Shown one piece after another: positions 8,561-17,349 of a stretch of DNA of 64,000 bases. How positions within the stretch are numbered: position 1 is the first letter of the stretch; every line of letters starts with the position of its first letter. Under the pieces are notes generated by a model. That model made no database searches. It was given only the letters and a program-made list of their open reading frames with translations, and was not told the DNA's origin. The DNA is from Arthrobacter sp. AQ5-06 (GTDB lineage Bacteria > Actinomycetota > Actinomycetes > Actinomycetales > Micrococcaceae), in the NCBI RefSeq assembly GCF_003287955.1, contig NZ_QMKP01000002.1, forward strand, positions 124,001-188,000, in the 5' to 3' direction. The translations under genes were made by a program, and so were the position numbers.

Positions 8561-9424
8561 TTAGATCTTGCTGACCTGGTTGAATGCCAGCGTGACCGGC
8601 GTTTCGCGTTCGAAGATCGACACGAGCACCACGAGGGTCTGGGAATCCACCTTGATCTCGGAAATCGTGGCGGGGAGGGTCTCGAACGGACCTTCCTTGA
8701 CGATGACCGATTCGCCGACCTCGAAGTCGACGTCAACCTGGGCGGCGGCGTGCTTGACGGGCTTGCCCTTTTCGGCCTGCTCTTCTTCGAAGACCGGCGC
8801 GAGCATGGAGAAGACTTCGTCAAGGCGCAGCGGCACCGGGTTGTGGGCGTTGCCCACGAAGCCGGTAACACCGGGAGTGTGGCGGACGGCGCCCCAGGAG
8901 GCATCCGTCAGGTCCATGCGGACCAGGACGTAGCCGGGGATCCGGACGCGGTTGATGACCTTGCGCTGAGCGTTCTTGATCTCAACGACCTCTTCCATGG
9001 GCACCTGGATTTCGAAGATGTAATCTTCCATGTCCAGGGTCTGGATGCGAGTCTCAAGGTTGGCCTTGACGCGGTTTTCGTAGCCGGCGTAGGAGTGGAT
9101 GACGTACCAGTCACCCTCCTGGCGGCGCAGCTTGGCTTTGAATTCGTCGGCGGGGTCAACCTCGGCCTGGGCGGCCGCAGCTGCCAGTGCGTCTGCATCA
9201 GCGTTGCCCTCTGAGTCGCCCTCAGCAGGTTCGCCTTCTGCGGCGTCACCCTCTGAATCGGCATCCTCTGAATCGTCTGAATCGTCGGCGGAATCGGCGT
9301 CGGCGGATTCGGGCGCAGCGGACTCAACCTCGGACTCTTCACCGGCTTCAGCCGTGGGGGCCGCCGTGTTGTCCGTGGACTCTTCCAGCTCAGTCTCGGT
9401 TACCTCGAGCTCCTGCTCAGACAC
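8561..9424 (-). CDS. nusG: Transcription termination/antitermination factor NusG
   Basis: About 287 residues from a GTG start at 9424 with CAGGAG 5 nt upstream; an ATG at 9454 would add 10 residues but has a weaker site. The first ~100 residues are an acidic Glu/Asp/Ala/Ser-rich extension common in actinobacteria. Then come the NGN domain ([46 protein letters not shown]) and the KOW domain ([19 protein letters not shown]). It links RNA polymerase to Rho or the ribosome. Confidence 0.95.
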   Translation of the reverse strand: MSEQELEVTETELEESTDNTAAPTAEAGEESEVESAAPESADADSADDSDDSEDADSEGDAAEGEPAEGDSEGNADADALAAAAAQAEVDPADEFKAKLRRQEGDWYVIHSYAGYENRVKANLETRIQTLDMEDYIFEIQVPMEEVVEIKNAQRKVINRVRIPGYVLVRMDLTDASWGAVRHTPGVTGFVGNAHNPVPLRLDEVFSMLAPVFEEEQAEKGKPVKHAAAQVDVDFEVGESVIVKEGPFETLPATISEIKVDSQTLVVLVSIFERETPVTLAFNQVSKI

Positions 9425-9539
9425 TTGGTCTCCTGCTTCCTCATTGCCTAACATGCCTATTTAAATGGCTCAATTCCGCACACCGCGTGGATTCTTCCGG
9501 TTACCCGGACAAGGCCACGCGGCCTGCGGACGATATGCC

Positions 9540-9824
9540 TTAGCGGTCCGTGGGAGCGATCCCGCCAAAGACCCAGCTGACCGCGGTTCCAAAACCGATG
9601 TCCAGCAGGCTGACGATCACCATCATGATGGCCACGAACACCAGCACCACGAGCGTGTAATTGATCAGTTCCTTGCGGGTTGGTGCAACAACCTTCTTCA
9701 GTTCGCCGATGACCTGGCGAATGAAGAGTGCAATACGAGCGAAGAAGTTTGCCTTGGCGTCCTTCTTAGCTGGGCGGCCCTTGGAGCTGCTGGCAGCTGT
9801 TTCGGTCACCTGGTCCTCGCTCAT
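9540..9824 (-). CDS. secE: Preprotein translocase subunit SecE
   Basis: 94 residues with one C-terminal membrane helix (about residues 55-80) preceded by the conserved amphipathic VIGELKKVVAPTRKELINY. SecE clamps SecY in the SecYEG translocon. It heads the secE-nusG-rplK-rplA run directly after tRNA-Trp, the normal bacterial order. Confidence 0.97.
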   Translation of the reverse strand: MSEDQVTETAASSSKGRPAKKDAKANFFARIALFIRQVIGELKKVVAPTRKELINYTLVVLVFVAIMMVIVSLLDIGFGTAVSWVFGGIAPTDR

Positions 9825-9905
9825 CTTTGCAATGTTGGATTACCCGGTCCTGATCAGAACCATGGTTGCTGCGCTTGCTCCGGCATTCCGCCGGAACAGC
9901 TTGCG

Positions 9906-9978
9906 CAGGGCAGACAGGACTCGAACCTGCAACCTGCGGTTTTGGAGACCGCTGCGCTACCAATTGCGCCACTACCCT
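9906..9978 (-). tRNA. tRNA-Trp (CCA anticodon)
   Basis: 73 nt on the minus strand, 5' AGGGTAG. The acceptor stem pairs with CTGCCCT and the discriminator base is G. Anticodon loop CTCCAAA gives CCA; the T loop GGTTCGAGTCC is intact. CCA is not encoded. Confidence 0.96.
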
Positions 9979-10252
9979 ATGGATCGAAAACAGCATCCTG
10001 ACAAACTTCCGCAGTTTGCACTGGGGCGCACGTCATCATCCGTGTTTTCAACACCGGAGAACCAGTCTACGCAACAACTTCGTCTACGTCGAACCAGCCT
10101 CATTCCGGAGCGTCCAATCCGCCCTGGTGGGTGCGTTGACCTGCAGTCACATCCACGCCGGCAGCCCGAACGATCCGCTGAACAGCATAGAGTAGATCAC
10201 GTCGAATTCCACCATTCAGCCTCCGGGCTGCAAGCGAAGAACGGACCCTGCC

Positions 10253-11470
10253 ATGTCTGCCGCCCGCGTTTCCCAGCGCATTTCCGCAATTGCCGAATCC
10301 GCAACCCTGGCTGTTGATGCCAAGGCCAAGGCGCTGAAGGCAGCTGGCCGGCCGGTTATTGGCTTCGGGGCAGGGGAACCGGACTTCCCCACTCCGGACT
10401 ACATCGTCAAGGCGTCCATTGAGGCCGCCAGCCAGCCCAAGTACCACCGCTACTCCCCCGCCGGCGGCCTGCCGGAGCTCAAAAAGGCCATCGCCGAGAA
10501 GACTCTCCGCGACTCCGGCTACGCCGTGGATCCGTCCCAGGTCCTGGTGACGAACGGCGGCAAGCAAGCCGTGTACAACACGTTCGCCACGCTGGTGGAT
10601 CCGGGCGACGAAGTGATTGTTCCCACGCCGTTCTGGACCACCTACCCGGAGGCCATCAGGCTCGCCGGCGGTGTCCCTGTCGAAGTGTTCGCCGGACCTG
10701 AGCAGGACTACCTGGTCACCATTGAGCAGCTTGAGGCCGCGGTGACAGACAAGAGCAAGATCCTGCTGTTTGTCTCGCCGTCCAACCCCACGGGCTCCGT
10801 CTACAGCCCGGAGCAGGTGGCCGAGATCGGCAAGTGGGCCGCCGCAAAGGGGCTCTGGGTGGTCACCGACGAGATCTACGAGCACCTGACCTACGACGGC
10901 GTCCCGTTCACCTCCATCGCCACCGCAGCCCCGGAACTGGGCGACAAAGTGGTGATCCTGAACGGTGTAGCCAAGACGTACGCGATGACTGGTTGGCGTG
11001 TCGGTTGGATGATCGGCCCCGCCGACGTCATCAAGGCAGCCACCAACCTGCAGTCACACGCCACCTCCAACGTCTCGAACATCATGCAGATTGCAGCCCT
11101 CGCCGCCGTCTCCGGACCGCTGACCGCCGTCGACGAGATGAAGGTGGCGTTTGACCGTCGCCGCAAGGCGATCGTTGCCGGCCTGAACGCGATCGACGGT
11201 GTTGAATGCCCGACGCCGAAGGGTGCGTTCTACGTCTACGCGGACGTCCGTGCGCTGCTGGGGAAGGAATTCCCGACGGCGGCAGGCACCGCAACGCCGT
11301 CTACCTCCGCCGAACTGGCTGCTTTGATCCTGGATGAGGTTGAAGTAGCCGTAGTGCCGGGCGAGGCGTTCGGGCCCTCCGGCTACCTGCGGCTCTCCTA
11401 CGCCCTGGGCGACGAGGACCTGGCCACCGGCGTCGCCCGGCTCCAGGACTTCCTGGGCCAGGCCCAGTAA
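10253..11470 (+). CDS. Pyridoxal-phosphate aminotransferase, aspartate aminotransferase type
   Basis: 405 residues, fold type I class I/II aminotransferase, cytosolic. It transfers the amino group between aspartate and 2-oxoglutarate in the closest family (AspB, subgroup Ib). Seen: [33 protein letters not shown], the PLP-binding Lys241 in [16 protein letters not shown], and the carboxylate-binding Arg in GYLRLSYAL near the C-terminus. Divergent from secE/tRNA-Trp and convergent with the response regulator, separated by a 25-bp perfect inverted repeat. Confidence 0.9.
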   Translation: MSAARVSQRISAIAESATLAVDAKAKALKAAGRPVIGFGAGEPDFPTPDYIVKASIEAASQPKYHRYSPAGGLPELKKAIAEKTLRDSGYAVDPSQVLVTNGGKQAVYNTFATLVDPGDEVIVPTPFWTTYPEAIRLAGGVPVEVFAGPEQDYLVTIEQLEAAVTDKSKILLFVSPSNPTGSVYSPEQVAEIGKWAAAKGLWVVTDEIYEHLTYDGVPFTSIATAAPELGDKVVILNGVAKTYAMTGWRVGWMIGPADVIKAATNLQSHATSNVSNIMQIAALAAVSGPLTAVDEMKVAFDRRRKAIVAGLNAIDGVECPTPKGAFYVYADVRALLGKEFPTAAGTATPSTSAELAALILDEVEVAVVPGEAFGPSGYLRLSYALGDEDLATGVARLQDFLGQAQ

Positions 11471-11485
11471 CCCTCCCTTAACCCG

Positions 11486-11546
11486 GATGCGCTATCACTT
11501 TGAGTCGTTATGGATGCTGTTTAACGACTCAAAGTGATAGCGCATC
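11486..11546. repeat. 25-bp perfect inverted repeat between convergent genes
   Basis: Left arm 11486-11510 (GATGCGCTATCACTTTGAGT then CGTTA), spacer 11 nt, right arm 11522-11546. All 25 positions pair. There is no T tract outside the stem, so it is a poor classical terminator although its position between convergent genes suits termination. It may instead be a dispersed palindromic element. Confidence 0.9.
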
Positions 11547-11552
11547 TTTGGG

Positions 11553-12236
11553 CTAGAGCAGGCGGCGTTCGGCTGCCCACTTGGTCAGCTCGTGCCGGCT
11601 GGAGAGCTGGAGCTTGCGCAGCACCGCCGACACGTGCGTTTCCACGGTTTTGATGCTGATGAACAGCTCCTTGGCCACCTCCTTGTAGCTGTAGCCGCGG
11701 GCGATTAGGCGCATCACTTCGAGCTCACGGGCGGAAAGCCTGTCCAGCTCGTCGTCGGCAATGTCGGCGGGAGCGGTGCCGAAGGCGTCCAGTACGAAGC
11801 CGGCCAGCCGGGGCGAGAACACGGCGTCGCCCCCAGCCACGCGGAACACGGCGTCGGTGATTTCGGCACCGGAGATGGTCTTGGTGACATACCCCCGGGC
11901 GCCGGCGCGGATGACCGACACCACGTCCTCGGCGGCGTCGGAGACGCTCAGGGCCAGGAACTTGGTGGTGCCCAGGAGGGCCGCGGAACCCGCGATGACT
12001 TCCCGGCCACCACCGCCGAGGCCGCCCGGCAGGTGCACATCCAGGAGCACCACTTCCGGATGCTCCTGCGCGATCACGGCGATGGCCTGCTCAACCGTGG
12101 CCGCTTCACCGACTACGTGGATGCTCTCATCGAGGTCGGCTTTGAGTCCCGAACGGAAGATGGCGTGGTCGTCCACGATCACCACCCGGACCGGCTGCGC
12201 GGGGCGGATGGGCCCGGTCCCCTGTACGTTGTTCAT
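11553..12236 (-). CDS. NarL/LuxR-family response regulator
   Basis: 227 residues: receiver domain (about 15-135) with acidic pocket VDD, phospho-acceptor Asp66 in VVLLDVHLP and Lys in YVTKTISG, then a LuxR HTH (LSARELEVMRLIARGYSYKEVAKELFISIKTVETHV). It overlaps the upstream sensor kinase by 4 bp, so the two form a cognate pair. The PspC-rich context resembles LiaSR/VraSR-type envelope-stress systems, with the adjacent divergent PspC genes as likely targets. Confidence 0.93.
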   Translation of the reverse strand: MNNVQGTGPIRPAQPVRVVIVDDHAIFRSGLKADLDESIHVVGEAATVEQAIAVIAQEHPEVVLLDVHLPGGLGGGGREVIAGSAALLGTTKFLALSVSDAAEDVVSVIRAGARGYVTKTISGAEITDAVFRVAGGDAVFSPRLAGFVLDAFGTAPADIADDELDRLSARELEVMRLIARGYSYKEVAKELFISIKTVETHVSAVLRKLQLSSRHELTKWAAERRLL

Positions 12237-13642
12237 GATTTCCCTTCCGCGTTGTCCGTTTGGAGCGCCGGCATTCCCAGCCGCACCTCGGTGCCGTCCG
12301 GCGTGCTGGTGATGGAGGCGCTCCCGCCGTGGCGTTTCATGCGTCCGATGATCGATTCGCGGACACCTAGCCGGTCTTCGGGTACATCCGGCAGGTCGAA
12401 GCCCGGCCCCCTGTCCTTGATGAAGATCTCTGTGCGCCCATCGGAAACTTCCAGGTAGACGGAGACGGGCCCGCCGCCGTGCCGGGACGCATTGAGCATC
12501 GCCTCACGGCTGGCCTGGACCAGCGCCTCGTGGGATTCGGTCATGGCTGTGTCCCCGACGCTCACCACCTCCACGGCGTTACCCAGGGAGTCTTCCACCT
12601 CGGCACCCACCGCCTTGATACGGTCCGAAAGCTGTCCCGCCTCCTTACCTGGGTCCTGGAACAGCCAGCTCCTGAGTTCGCGTTCCTGGGCACGGGCGAG
12701 CCGCACCACGTCGTGCTCGTTCCCCGCCCGCCGCTGGATCAGGGCGAGAGTCTGGAGGACGGAGTCGTGCAGGTGGGCCGCGATCTCGGCCCGCTCGGTT
12801 TCGCGGATCCGGCCCGCACGCTCCGTTTCCAGGTCCCGCCAGAATTTGAGTGCCCACGGTAGAAGCACCAGAACCACGCCGCCCAGCACCGCCACCGATG
12901 CCAGCAGCGCCAGCCAGGTCTGTTCCCAGGATCCGGAGCCGGACACCATCACCAGCACGCCGGCGACCACCAGCGCCAATCCGGCGGCCAGGCGCGCCCA
13001 GCCGCCTGCCTGATCGGCCTTGGTTTTGTCCACGAGCCCCGCGCGGCGGGTTTCGTCGAGCTGCATCCAGGCGATGGCTGCACCGCCCAGCACGGCAGCG
13101 GCGGGGATGAGGGTCCCCAGGGGCACGTCCACGCCCAGGAGCTGGGCTATCAGGATGCCCGCCACCAGGAGGAGGCCGGCGCCCAGCAGCATTTCCTTGC
13201 CGTGGCGCATGCTGCGGCCCCGGAACCACGGCGGCCGCACGGCGTCCCGGTAGCCGGCACCGGGACCGCCACCGGAAACACCCCCCGGGGCGAAAGCACC
13301 GGCGTCGGGATTACCCCACCATGGAGCGGCCACGGGCGGACCCGGCGACGGCGACGCGGGCGGAGGCACAGCGCTGAATGCCGGGTCAAGGGTGACGCCC
13401 GGGGCAATGGGCGACGCCGGGCGCTTGGCGTTGCGCCGGGCGCTTTCGTCGGCGGTAGGGACCATGATCCACAGCCACGCGTAGAAGGCCAGCCCGGCGC
13501 CGCCGGCGAGGGTTGCGAGCGCCATACCGATCCTCACGTTTTTCACCGGCCAGCCCAGATGCGCCGCGAGGCCGGCGCATACGCCCGCGATGACGCGGTC
13601 GCTGCTGCGGACAAGCGGTGGGCGGGTGAGGGCGGTGGTCAT
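12233..13642 (-). CDS. Sensor histidine kinase with N-terminal PspC domain
   Basis: 469 residues. The N-terminus is a PspC domain (VRSSDRVIAGVCAGLAAHLGW ... FYAWLWIMVP), then a Pro/Gly-rich linker, about four membrane helices (150-265), a HisKA_3 dimerisation helix with phospho-acceptor His292 (AAHLHDSVLQTL) and a HATPase domain (EAMLNASRHGG, DRGPGFD). The PspC fusion suggests it senses membrane or cell-envelope stress. It is co-transcribed with the response regulator and divergent, by 124 bp, from a PspC protein gene. Confidence 0.92.
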   Translation of the reverse strand: MTTALTRPPLVRSSDRVIAGVCAGLAAHLGWPVKNVRIGMALATLAGGAGLAFYAWLWIMVPTADESARRNAKRPASPIAPGVTLDPAFSAVPPPASPSPGPPVAAPWWGNPDAGAFAPGGVSGGGPGAGYRDAVRPPWFRGRSMRHGKEMLLGAGLLLVAGILIAQLLGVDVPLGTLIPAAAVLGGAAIAWMQLDETRRAGLVDKTKADQAGGWARLAAGLALVVAGVLVMVSGSGSWEQTWLALLASVAVLGGVVLVLLPWALKFWRDLETERAGRIRETERAEIAAHLHDSVLQTLALIQRRAGNEHDVVRLARAQERELRSWLFQDPGKEAGQLSDRIKAVGAEVEDSLGNAVEVVSVGDTAMTESHEALVQASREAMLNASRHGGGPVSVYLEVSDGRTEIFIKDRGPGFDLPDVPEDRLGVRESIIGRMKRHGGSASITSTPDGTEVRLGMPALQTDNAEGKS

Positions 13643-13766
13643 GTGTCAATCCAAGCACGGATCAGGGTTCCCCGGACCCGATTCCGGCCGGAACCGGGGG
13701 TAACTCAGGGGCGAGTCAGGGTGTTCCCCAGTAGAGCTCCGCCGCCCCGGACGGCAGGATCGAAGT

Positions 13767-15281
13767 ATGAACTCCCAGACCCCCACCCCCGATGACGGCC
13801 AGCCCACGGAACCGCTCCCACCACGCGACCCGGACCAGCCAACCGAACCCCTGCTGCCGCCCCCGGCTTCTTCGCAGGACACACCCGCGGCCGCCGGTCC
13901 CTATGACGGCCCCTACGCAAGCCCGTATGCCATCGCCAAAGCGCCGGGCCAGTCCAGTGACTTCTTCACCTGGATCCGAAGCCACGGCATCCAGCGCGGA
14001 CGCGACCGGTGGATCGGCGGTGTCTCCAGCGGGATCGCGCACCGGATGGGCATCGACCCGCTGATTGTCCGCGGCATCTTCATTGTGCTTACCCTCTTCG
14101 CCGGAATCGGCGTCCTGCTCTACGGCTTGGCTTGGGCATTCCTTCCCGAACCCGACGGGCGCATCCACGTCCAGGAAGCCGGCGCCGGCCGCTGGTCCAG
14201 CGGTACGACAGGCGCGCTGATCACCACCGTGGTGGGGCTTACCGGGCTCGGCGGCGGATTCTGGGGCTGGAGCCGCAACGGCTTCGGCGGATTCCTCTGG
14301 ACCGTCTTCTGGGTGGGCGGCGCCATCTACTTCATCTACTACCTGACCCAACGCAACAAGGCCCGGAATGGAGCTCCCATGAACGCCACACCGCAACCGG
14401 CCGGCGGAAACTCCGGTTACTCGGCCGCCTACCCCACAGCCCCCTATGCCTCGCCGTTTGCGGCCACGGATTCCGCCTCGACCCACACGTCCGGCACGTC
14501 CGGCACGTCCGGCAGCGCACCTTACCTTCCGGTCCCGCCGTCGAGCGTGAATCCGCCTTACGGCGGCGGAAGCTACGGCGGGGGCGGCAGCGACGGCGGT
14601 GCCTACGGTGGCTACCAGCCACCGCAGGGCCCGGCCCGGGCACCCAAGGTCCGCCCCTCCGGCCCCGGAGCCCCGGCAGTAGCCATTACAGCCGGAGCAG
14701 CACTCCTGGTGGGTGGAGGCCTCAAAGCCCTGGACGCCGGCAACGTCATCAACCTCGGTGACGCCGCCAACGCGATCGTCTGGGCCAGCGGCGCAGCAGT
14801 CCTGGGCCTGGGCATCCTCATCGCGGGCCTGCGCGGCAGGACGTCCGGAATCCTTGGCTTCTTCGCCGTTGTAGCCCTGGTGATCGGCGGCATCTTCAAC
14901 GTTGTGGGCAACGGCGACAGGGTGCGCTTCACCCAGGTCGACTGGGCACCCGTCAGCATCGAACAGGCGAGGGGCGGCTTCGACGTCACCGCAGGCCGCG
15001 GGACTGTTGACCTCACGGCGCTGAACGTCACCGCCCCGCTGGCGTCCGACGTCGTAGTCCCCCTGGACATCACTGCCAGCAACGTCACGGTAGCCATCCC
15101 GGACAACGTCCCCGTAGACGTCAAAGCCGACATGACCATGGGCAACCTCACCGAAGGCAGCGACCGCCGCAGCGGAATCTCCACACGGGAGAGCAGCTAC
15201 AACACCGACAAGCCCGGCGCCAAGCTGATCGTGGAGATCAACGGCACCTTCAGCAACGTCACCATCCAGGAAGGGAACTGA
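13767..15281 (+). CDS. Membrane protein with PspC domain and LiaF-like C-terminus
   Basis: 504 residues. A proline-rich N-terminal tail (1-60) leads to a PspC domain (about 75-130, RDRWIGGVSSGIAHRMGIDPLIVRGIF), further membrane helices to about 200, and a long Ala/Gly/Ser/Tyr-rich linker. Three or more helices (about 305-385) and a beta-rich C-terminal domain follow (TAGRGTVDLTALNVTAPLAS), like the LiaF / cell wall-active antibiotic response domain. Probably an output or co-sensor of the adjacent two-component system. First gene of a three-gene run. Confidence 0.85.
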   Translation: MNSQTPTPDDGQPTEPLPPRDPDQPTEPLLPPPASSQDTPAAAGPYDGPYASPYAIAKAPGQSSDFFTWIRSHGIQRGRDRWIGGVSSGIAHRMGIDPLIVRGIFIVLTLFAGIGVLLYGLAWAFLPEPDGRIHVQEAGAGRWSSGTTGALITTVVGLTGLGGGFWGWSRNGFGGFLWTVFWVGGAIYFIYYLTQRNKARNGAPMNATPQPAGGNSGYSAAYPTAPYASPFAATDSASTHTSGTSGTSGSAPYLPVPPSSVNPPYGGGSYGGGGSDGGAYGGYQPPQGPARAPKVRPSGPGAPAVAITAGAALLVGGGLKALDAGNVINLGDAANAIVWASGAAVLGLGILIAGLRGRTSGILGFFAVVALVIGGIFNVVGNGDRVRFTQVDWAPVSIEQARGGFDVTAGRGTVDLTALNVTAPLASDVVVPLDITASNVTVAIPDNVPVDVKADMTMGNLTEGSDRRSGISTRESSYNTDKPGAKLIVEINGTFSNVTIQEGN

Positions 15282-15283
15282 CA

Positions 15284-15574
15284 ATGAGCAACGTGAATCC
15301 GTCACCCCAGCCGTACTCTCCGGAAGGCACGACGGCGGCCGGCCACCCGGGGGCGGACGCAACACAGTCAGCCACGCGCGTCGGAACCGTGGTCTGGGGC
15401 CTCATCGTGACGGCGCTGGCCGCCCTGATCATCATCGCCCAGTTGGGTGTAGTGACCCTGAACGGCACGTACGTACTGATCGGCCTTATGATCGGCGCTG
15501 GCGCCGCACTGGTGATCGGCGGGCTGCTTTCGGCCCGGAAACGTGACAACGAACCCACAACAGGGAAGTCTTGA
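15284..15574 (+). CDS. Small two-helix membrane protein
   Basis: 96 residues with a polar Pro/Ser/Thr N-terminus (1-30) and two membrane helices (about 33-55 and 60-82). It starts 2 nt after the stop of the PspC gene and ends 3 nt before the next PspC gene, so it belongs to the envelope-stress operon. Function unknown. Confidence 0.8.
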   Translation: MSNVNPSPQPYSPEGTTAAGHPGADATQSATRVGTVVWGLIVTALAALIIIAQLGVVTLNGTYVLIGLMIGAGAALVIGGLLSARKRDNEPTTGKS

Positions 15575-15577
15575 ACC

Positions 15578-15829
15578 ATGGACAAGTTCTTCAGCATCGT
15601 CAGGGGCTTCGGCCTGAAACGTGGACCCGAACGCTGGCTGGGCGGTGTGTGCGGCGGAATTGCAGCAAAGCTCAACGTGGATGTGGCATTCGTGCGGATC
15701 GCTTTCCTGGTCTTCTGCCTCCTTCCCGGCCCCGCCGTCGTCCTGTACATCGCGGCCTGGCTGGTCCTTCCGGACCAGCGGAACTCCATCCCGTTGCAGA
15801 ACTTCCTGGACCGCCGCTCCATCAGGTGA
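15578..15829 (+). CDS. Short PspC-domain protein
   Basis: 83 residues forming a stand-alone PspC domain: LKRGPERWLGGVCGGIAAKLNVD, one hydrophobic helix ending AAWLVLPDQ. PspC domains sense membrane stress or anchor partners at the membrane. Third PspC domain in this locus, after the kinase and the 504-residue protein. Followed by a strong terminator. Confidence 0.87.
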   Translation: MDKFFSIVRGFGLKRGPERWLGGVCGGIAAKLNVDVAFVRIAFLVFCLLPGPAVVLYIAAWLVLPDQRNSIPLQNFLDRRSIR

Positions 15830-15846
15830 CCTCAGGCAAGGACCGC

Positions 15847-15890
15847 AAGGCCCCCACTCCCCCGGAATCGTCCCGGGAGCGGGGGCCTTT
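15847..15890 (+). terminator. Terminator of the PspC operon
   Basis: AAGGCCCCC pairs with GGGGGCCTT around an inner CCCGG/CCGGG stem, followed by TTCTGCTTTCCTT. Confidence 0.85.
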
Positions 15891-15935
15891 CTGCTTTCCT
15901 TGTCCACCGGCCGGTGGACAACAGGTTCAACCGGC

Positions 15936-16205
15936 GCTGCAGCGCGCGGCGAGACAGTTCTCGCTCCGCCGGTGGCGGCACGTCTGGTCTCGCGAATGCG
16001 GGCGCCTGAACTGCCGCGACTGACGGCCCGGGAGGTGGAGGTCCTTCGCTGCGTGGCACAGGGATTGAGCAATCCCGAGGTGGCCACCGCGCTTCACATT
16101 GCCGAAGCTACGGTCAAGACCCACCTGCTGCGGGTCTTCAACAAGCTGGACGTGGACGACAGGACCCGTGCCGTGGTCCTTGCCATGGAGCGGGGCCTTT
16201 TGTAA
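15936..16205 (+). pseudogene. Remnant of a NarL-type response regulator (HTH part only)
   Basis: This frame encodes AAARGETVLAPPVAARLVSRM and then a complete LuxR HTH (LTAREVEVLRCVAQGLSNPEVA ... ATVKTHLLRVFNKL), the C-terminal half of a NarL-family regulator. No receiver domain precedes it; upstream sequence is the PspC terminator. The only ATG nearby (15996) has no ribosome binding site. I read it as a truncated gene, though a free-standing HTH protein of 69 residues cannot be excluded. Confidence 0.65.
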
Positions 16206-16210
16206 CCGGT

Positions 16211-16241
16211 TTGTGTCGTAACGCACACCGCCGACTACAAT
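16211..16241 (+). promoter_or_regulatory. Candidate pfkA promoter
   Basis: TTGTGT (16211-16216) and TACAAT (16236-16241), 19 nt apart; the -10 match is good, spacing is long. Confidence 0.4.
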
Positions 16242-16302
16242 CTAGGTGAGCTCAGCGTGGCGCTCTGCCTGTAAACCCTCACACCAGGATTTGAGCCGAG
16301 AC

Positions 16303-17328
16303 ATGAAAATTGGAATTCTTACCAGCGGCGGCGACTGCCCCGGACTGAACGCTGTCATCCGCGGAGCCGTCCTCAAGGGCATCGCCATCCACGGCCACGA
16401 ATTCGTGGGGTTCCTGGACGGCTGGCGCGGCGTCGTCGAAGGCGACATCATCGACATCCCCCGCAGTATGGTCCGCGGCATCGCCAAGCAGGGCGGCACC
16501 ATCCTGGGCACCTCCCGCACCAACCCCTTTGAAAACGGCGGCGGGCCGGAGGTCATCAAGGCCCACATGGACCGCCTCGGCATCGACGCCATCATCGCGA
16601 TCGGCGGCGAAGGGACCCTCGCGGCCGCGAAACGCCTAACCGACGTCGGTCTCAAGATCGTGGGTGTCCCCAAGACCGTGGACAACGATCTTGACGCCAC
16701 CGACTACACCTTCGGTTTCGACACGGCCGTCCAGATCGCCACCGAGGCCATCGACCGGCTCCGGACCACGGGCGAATCCCACCACCGCTGCATGATCGCC
16801 GAGGTCATGGGCCGCCATGTGGGCTGGATTGCGCTGCACGCCGGCATGGCCGCCGGTGCCCACGCCATCCTGATCCCCGAGCAGAAGGTCAGTATCGAGC
16901 AGATCACCGAATGGGTCCAGGAAGCACACGACCGTGGCCGCGCGCCGCTGATTGTTGTGGCCGAGGGCTTTGTTCCGGACCACATGGAATCCCCGCACTC
17001 CGAGCGCGGCCTGGACACGTTCGGCCGGCCGCGCCTGGGCGGCATCGCGGACAGGCTCGCCCCCGAGATTGAAGCCCGCACCGGCATCGAGACCCGTGCC
17101 ACCATCCTGGGGCACATCCAGCGCGGCGGCGTCCCGTCCGCGTTCGACCGTGTGCTCGCCACCCGTCTCGGCATGGCCGCGATCGACTCCGTGGTGGAGG
17201 GCTACTGGGGCACCATGGTGGCGCTCAAGGGCACCGATATTGAACACGTGAGCTTCGATAAGGCCCTGGGCCAGCTGAAGACCGTTCCGCAGAACCGCTA
17301 CGACGAGGCAGCGGTCCTGTTCGGCTGA
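16303..17328 (+). CDS. pfkA: 6-phosphofructokinase
   Basis: 341 residues, glycolytic phosphorylation of fructose 6-phosphate. ATP/PPi-PFK superfamily, actinobacterial group III type. Visible: GILTSGGDCPGLNAVIRG, the GGEGTL phosphoryl-donor loop with Gly104, PKTVDNDL with Lys124, and MGRHVGWIALHAG. Gly104 is the ATP-enzyme residue, whereas PPi enzymes have Asp104; Lys124 is typical of the group III and PPi-type enzymes. ATP use is therefore inferred, not certain. ATG at 16303 gives the normal family start MKIGILTSGG. Confidence 0.93.
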   Translation: MKIGILTSGGDCPGLNAVIRGAVLKGIAIHGHEFVGFLDGWRGVVEGDIIDIPRSMVRGIAKQGGTILGTSRTNPFENGGGPEVIKAHMDRLGIDAIIAIGGEGTLAAAKRLTDVGLKIVGVPKTVDNDLDATDYTFGFDTAVQIATEAIDRLRTTGESHHRCMIAEVMGRHVGWIALHAGMAAGAHAILIPEQKVSIEQITEWVQEAHDRGRAPLIVVAEGFVPDHMESPHSERGLDTFGRPRLGGIADRLAPEIEARTGIETRATILGHIQRGGVPSAFDRVLATRLGMAAIDSVVEGYWGTMVALKGTDIEHVSFDKALGQLKTVPQNRYDEAAVLFG

Positions 17329-17337
17329 GGTGCTGGG

Positions 17338-17343
17338 TAGGCT
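17338..17343 (+). promoter_or_regulatory. -10 box of a leaderless GNAT gene
   Basis: TAGGCT, 6 nt before the ATG at 17350. Confidence 0.5.
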
Positions 17344-17349
17344 GGGGAT

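Noticed and set aside
9979..10252. Coding frames between tRNA-Trp and the aminotransferase
   Set aside because: Frames in this stretch read through the tRNA gene and have no ribosome binding sites or recognisable protein text.
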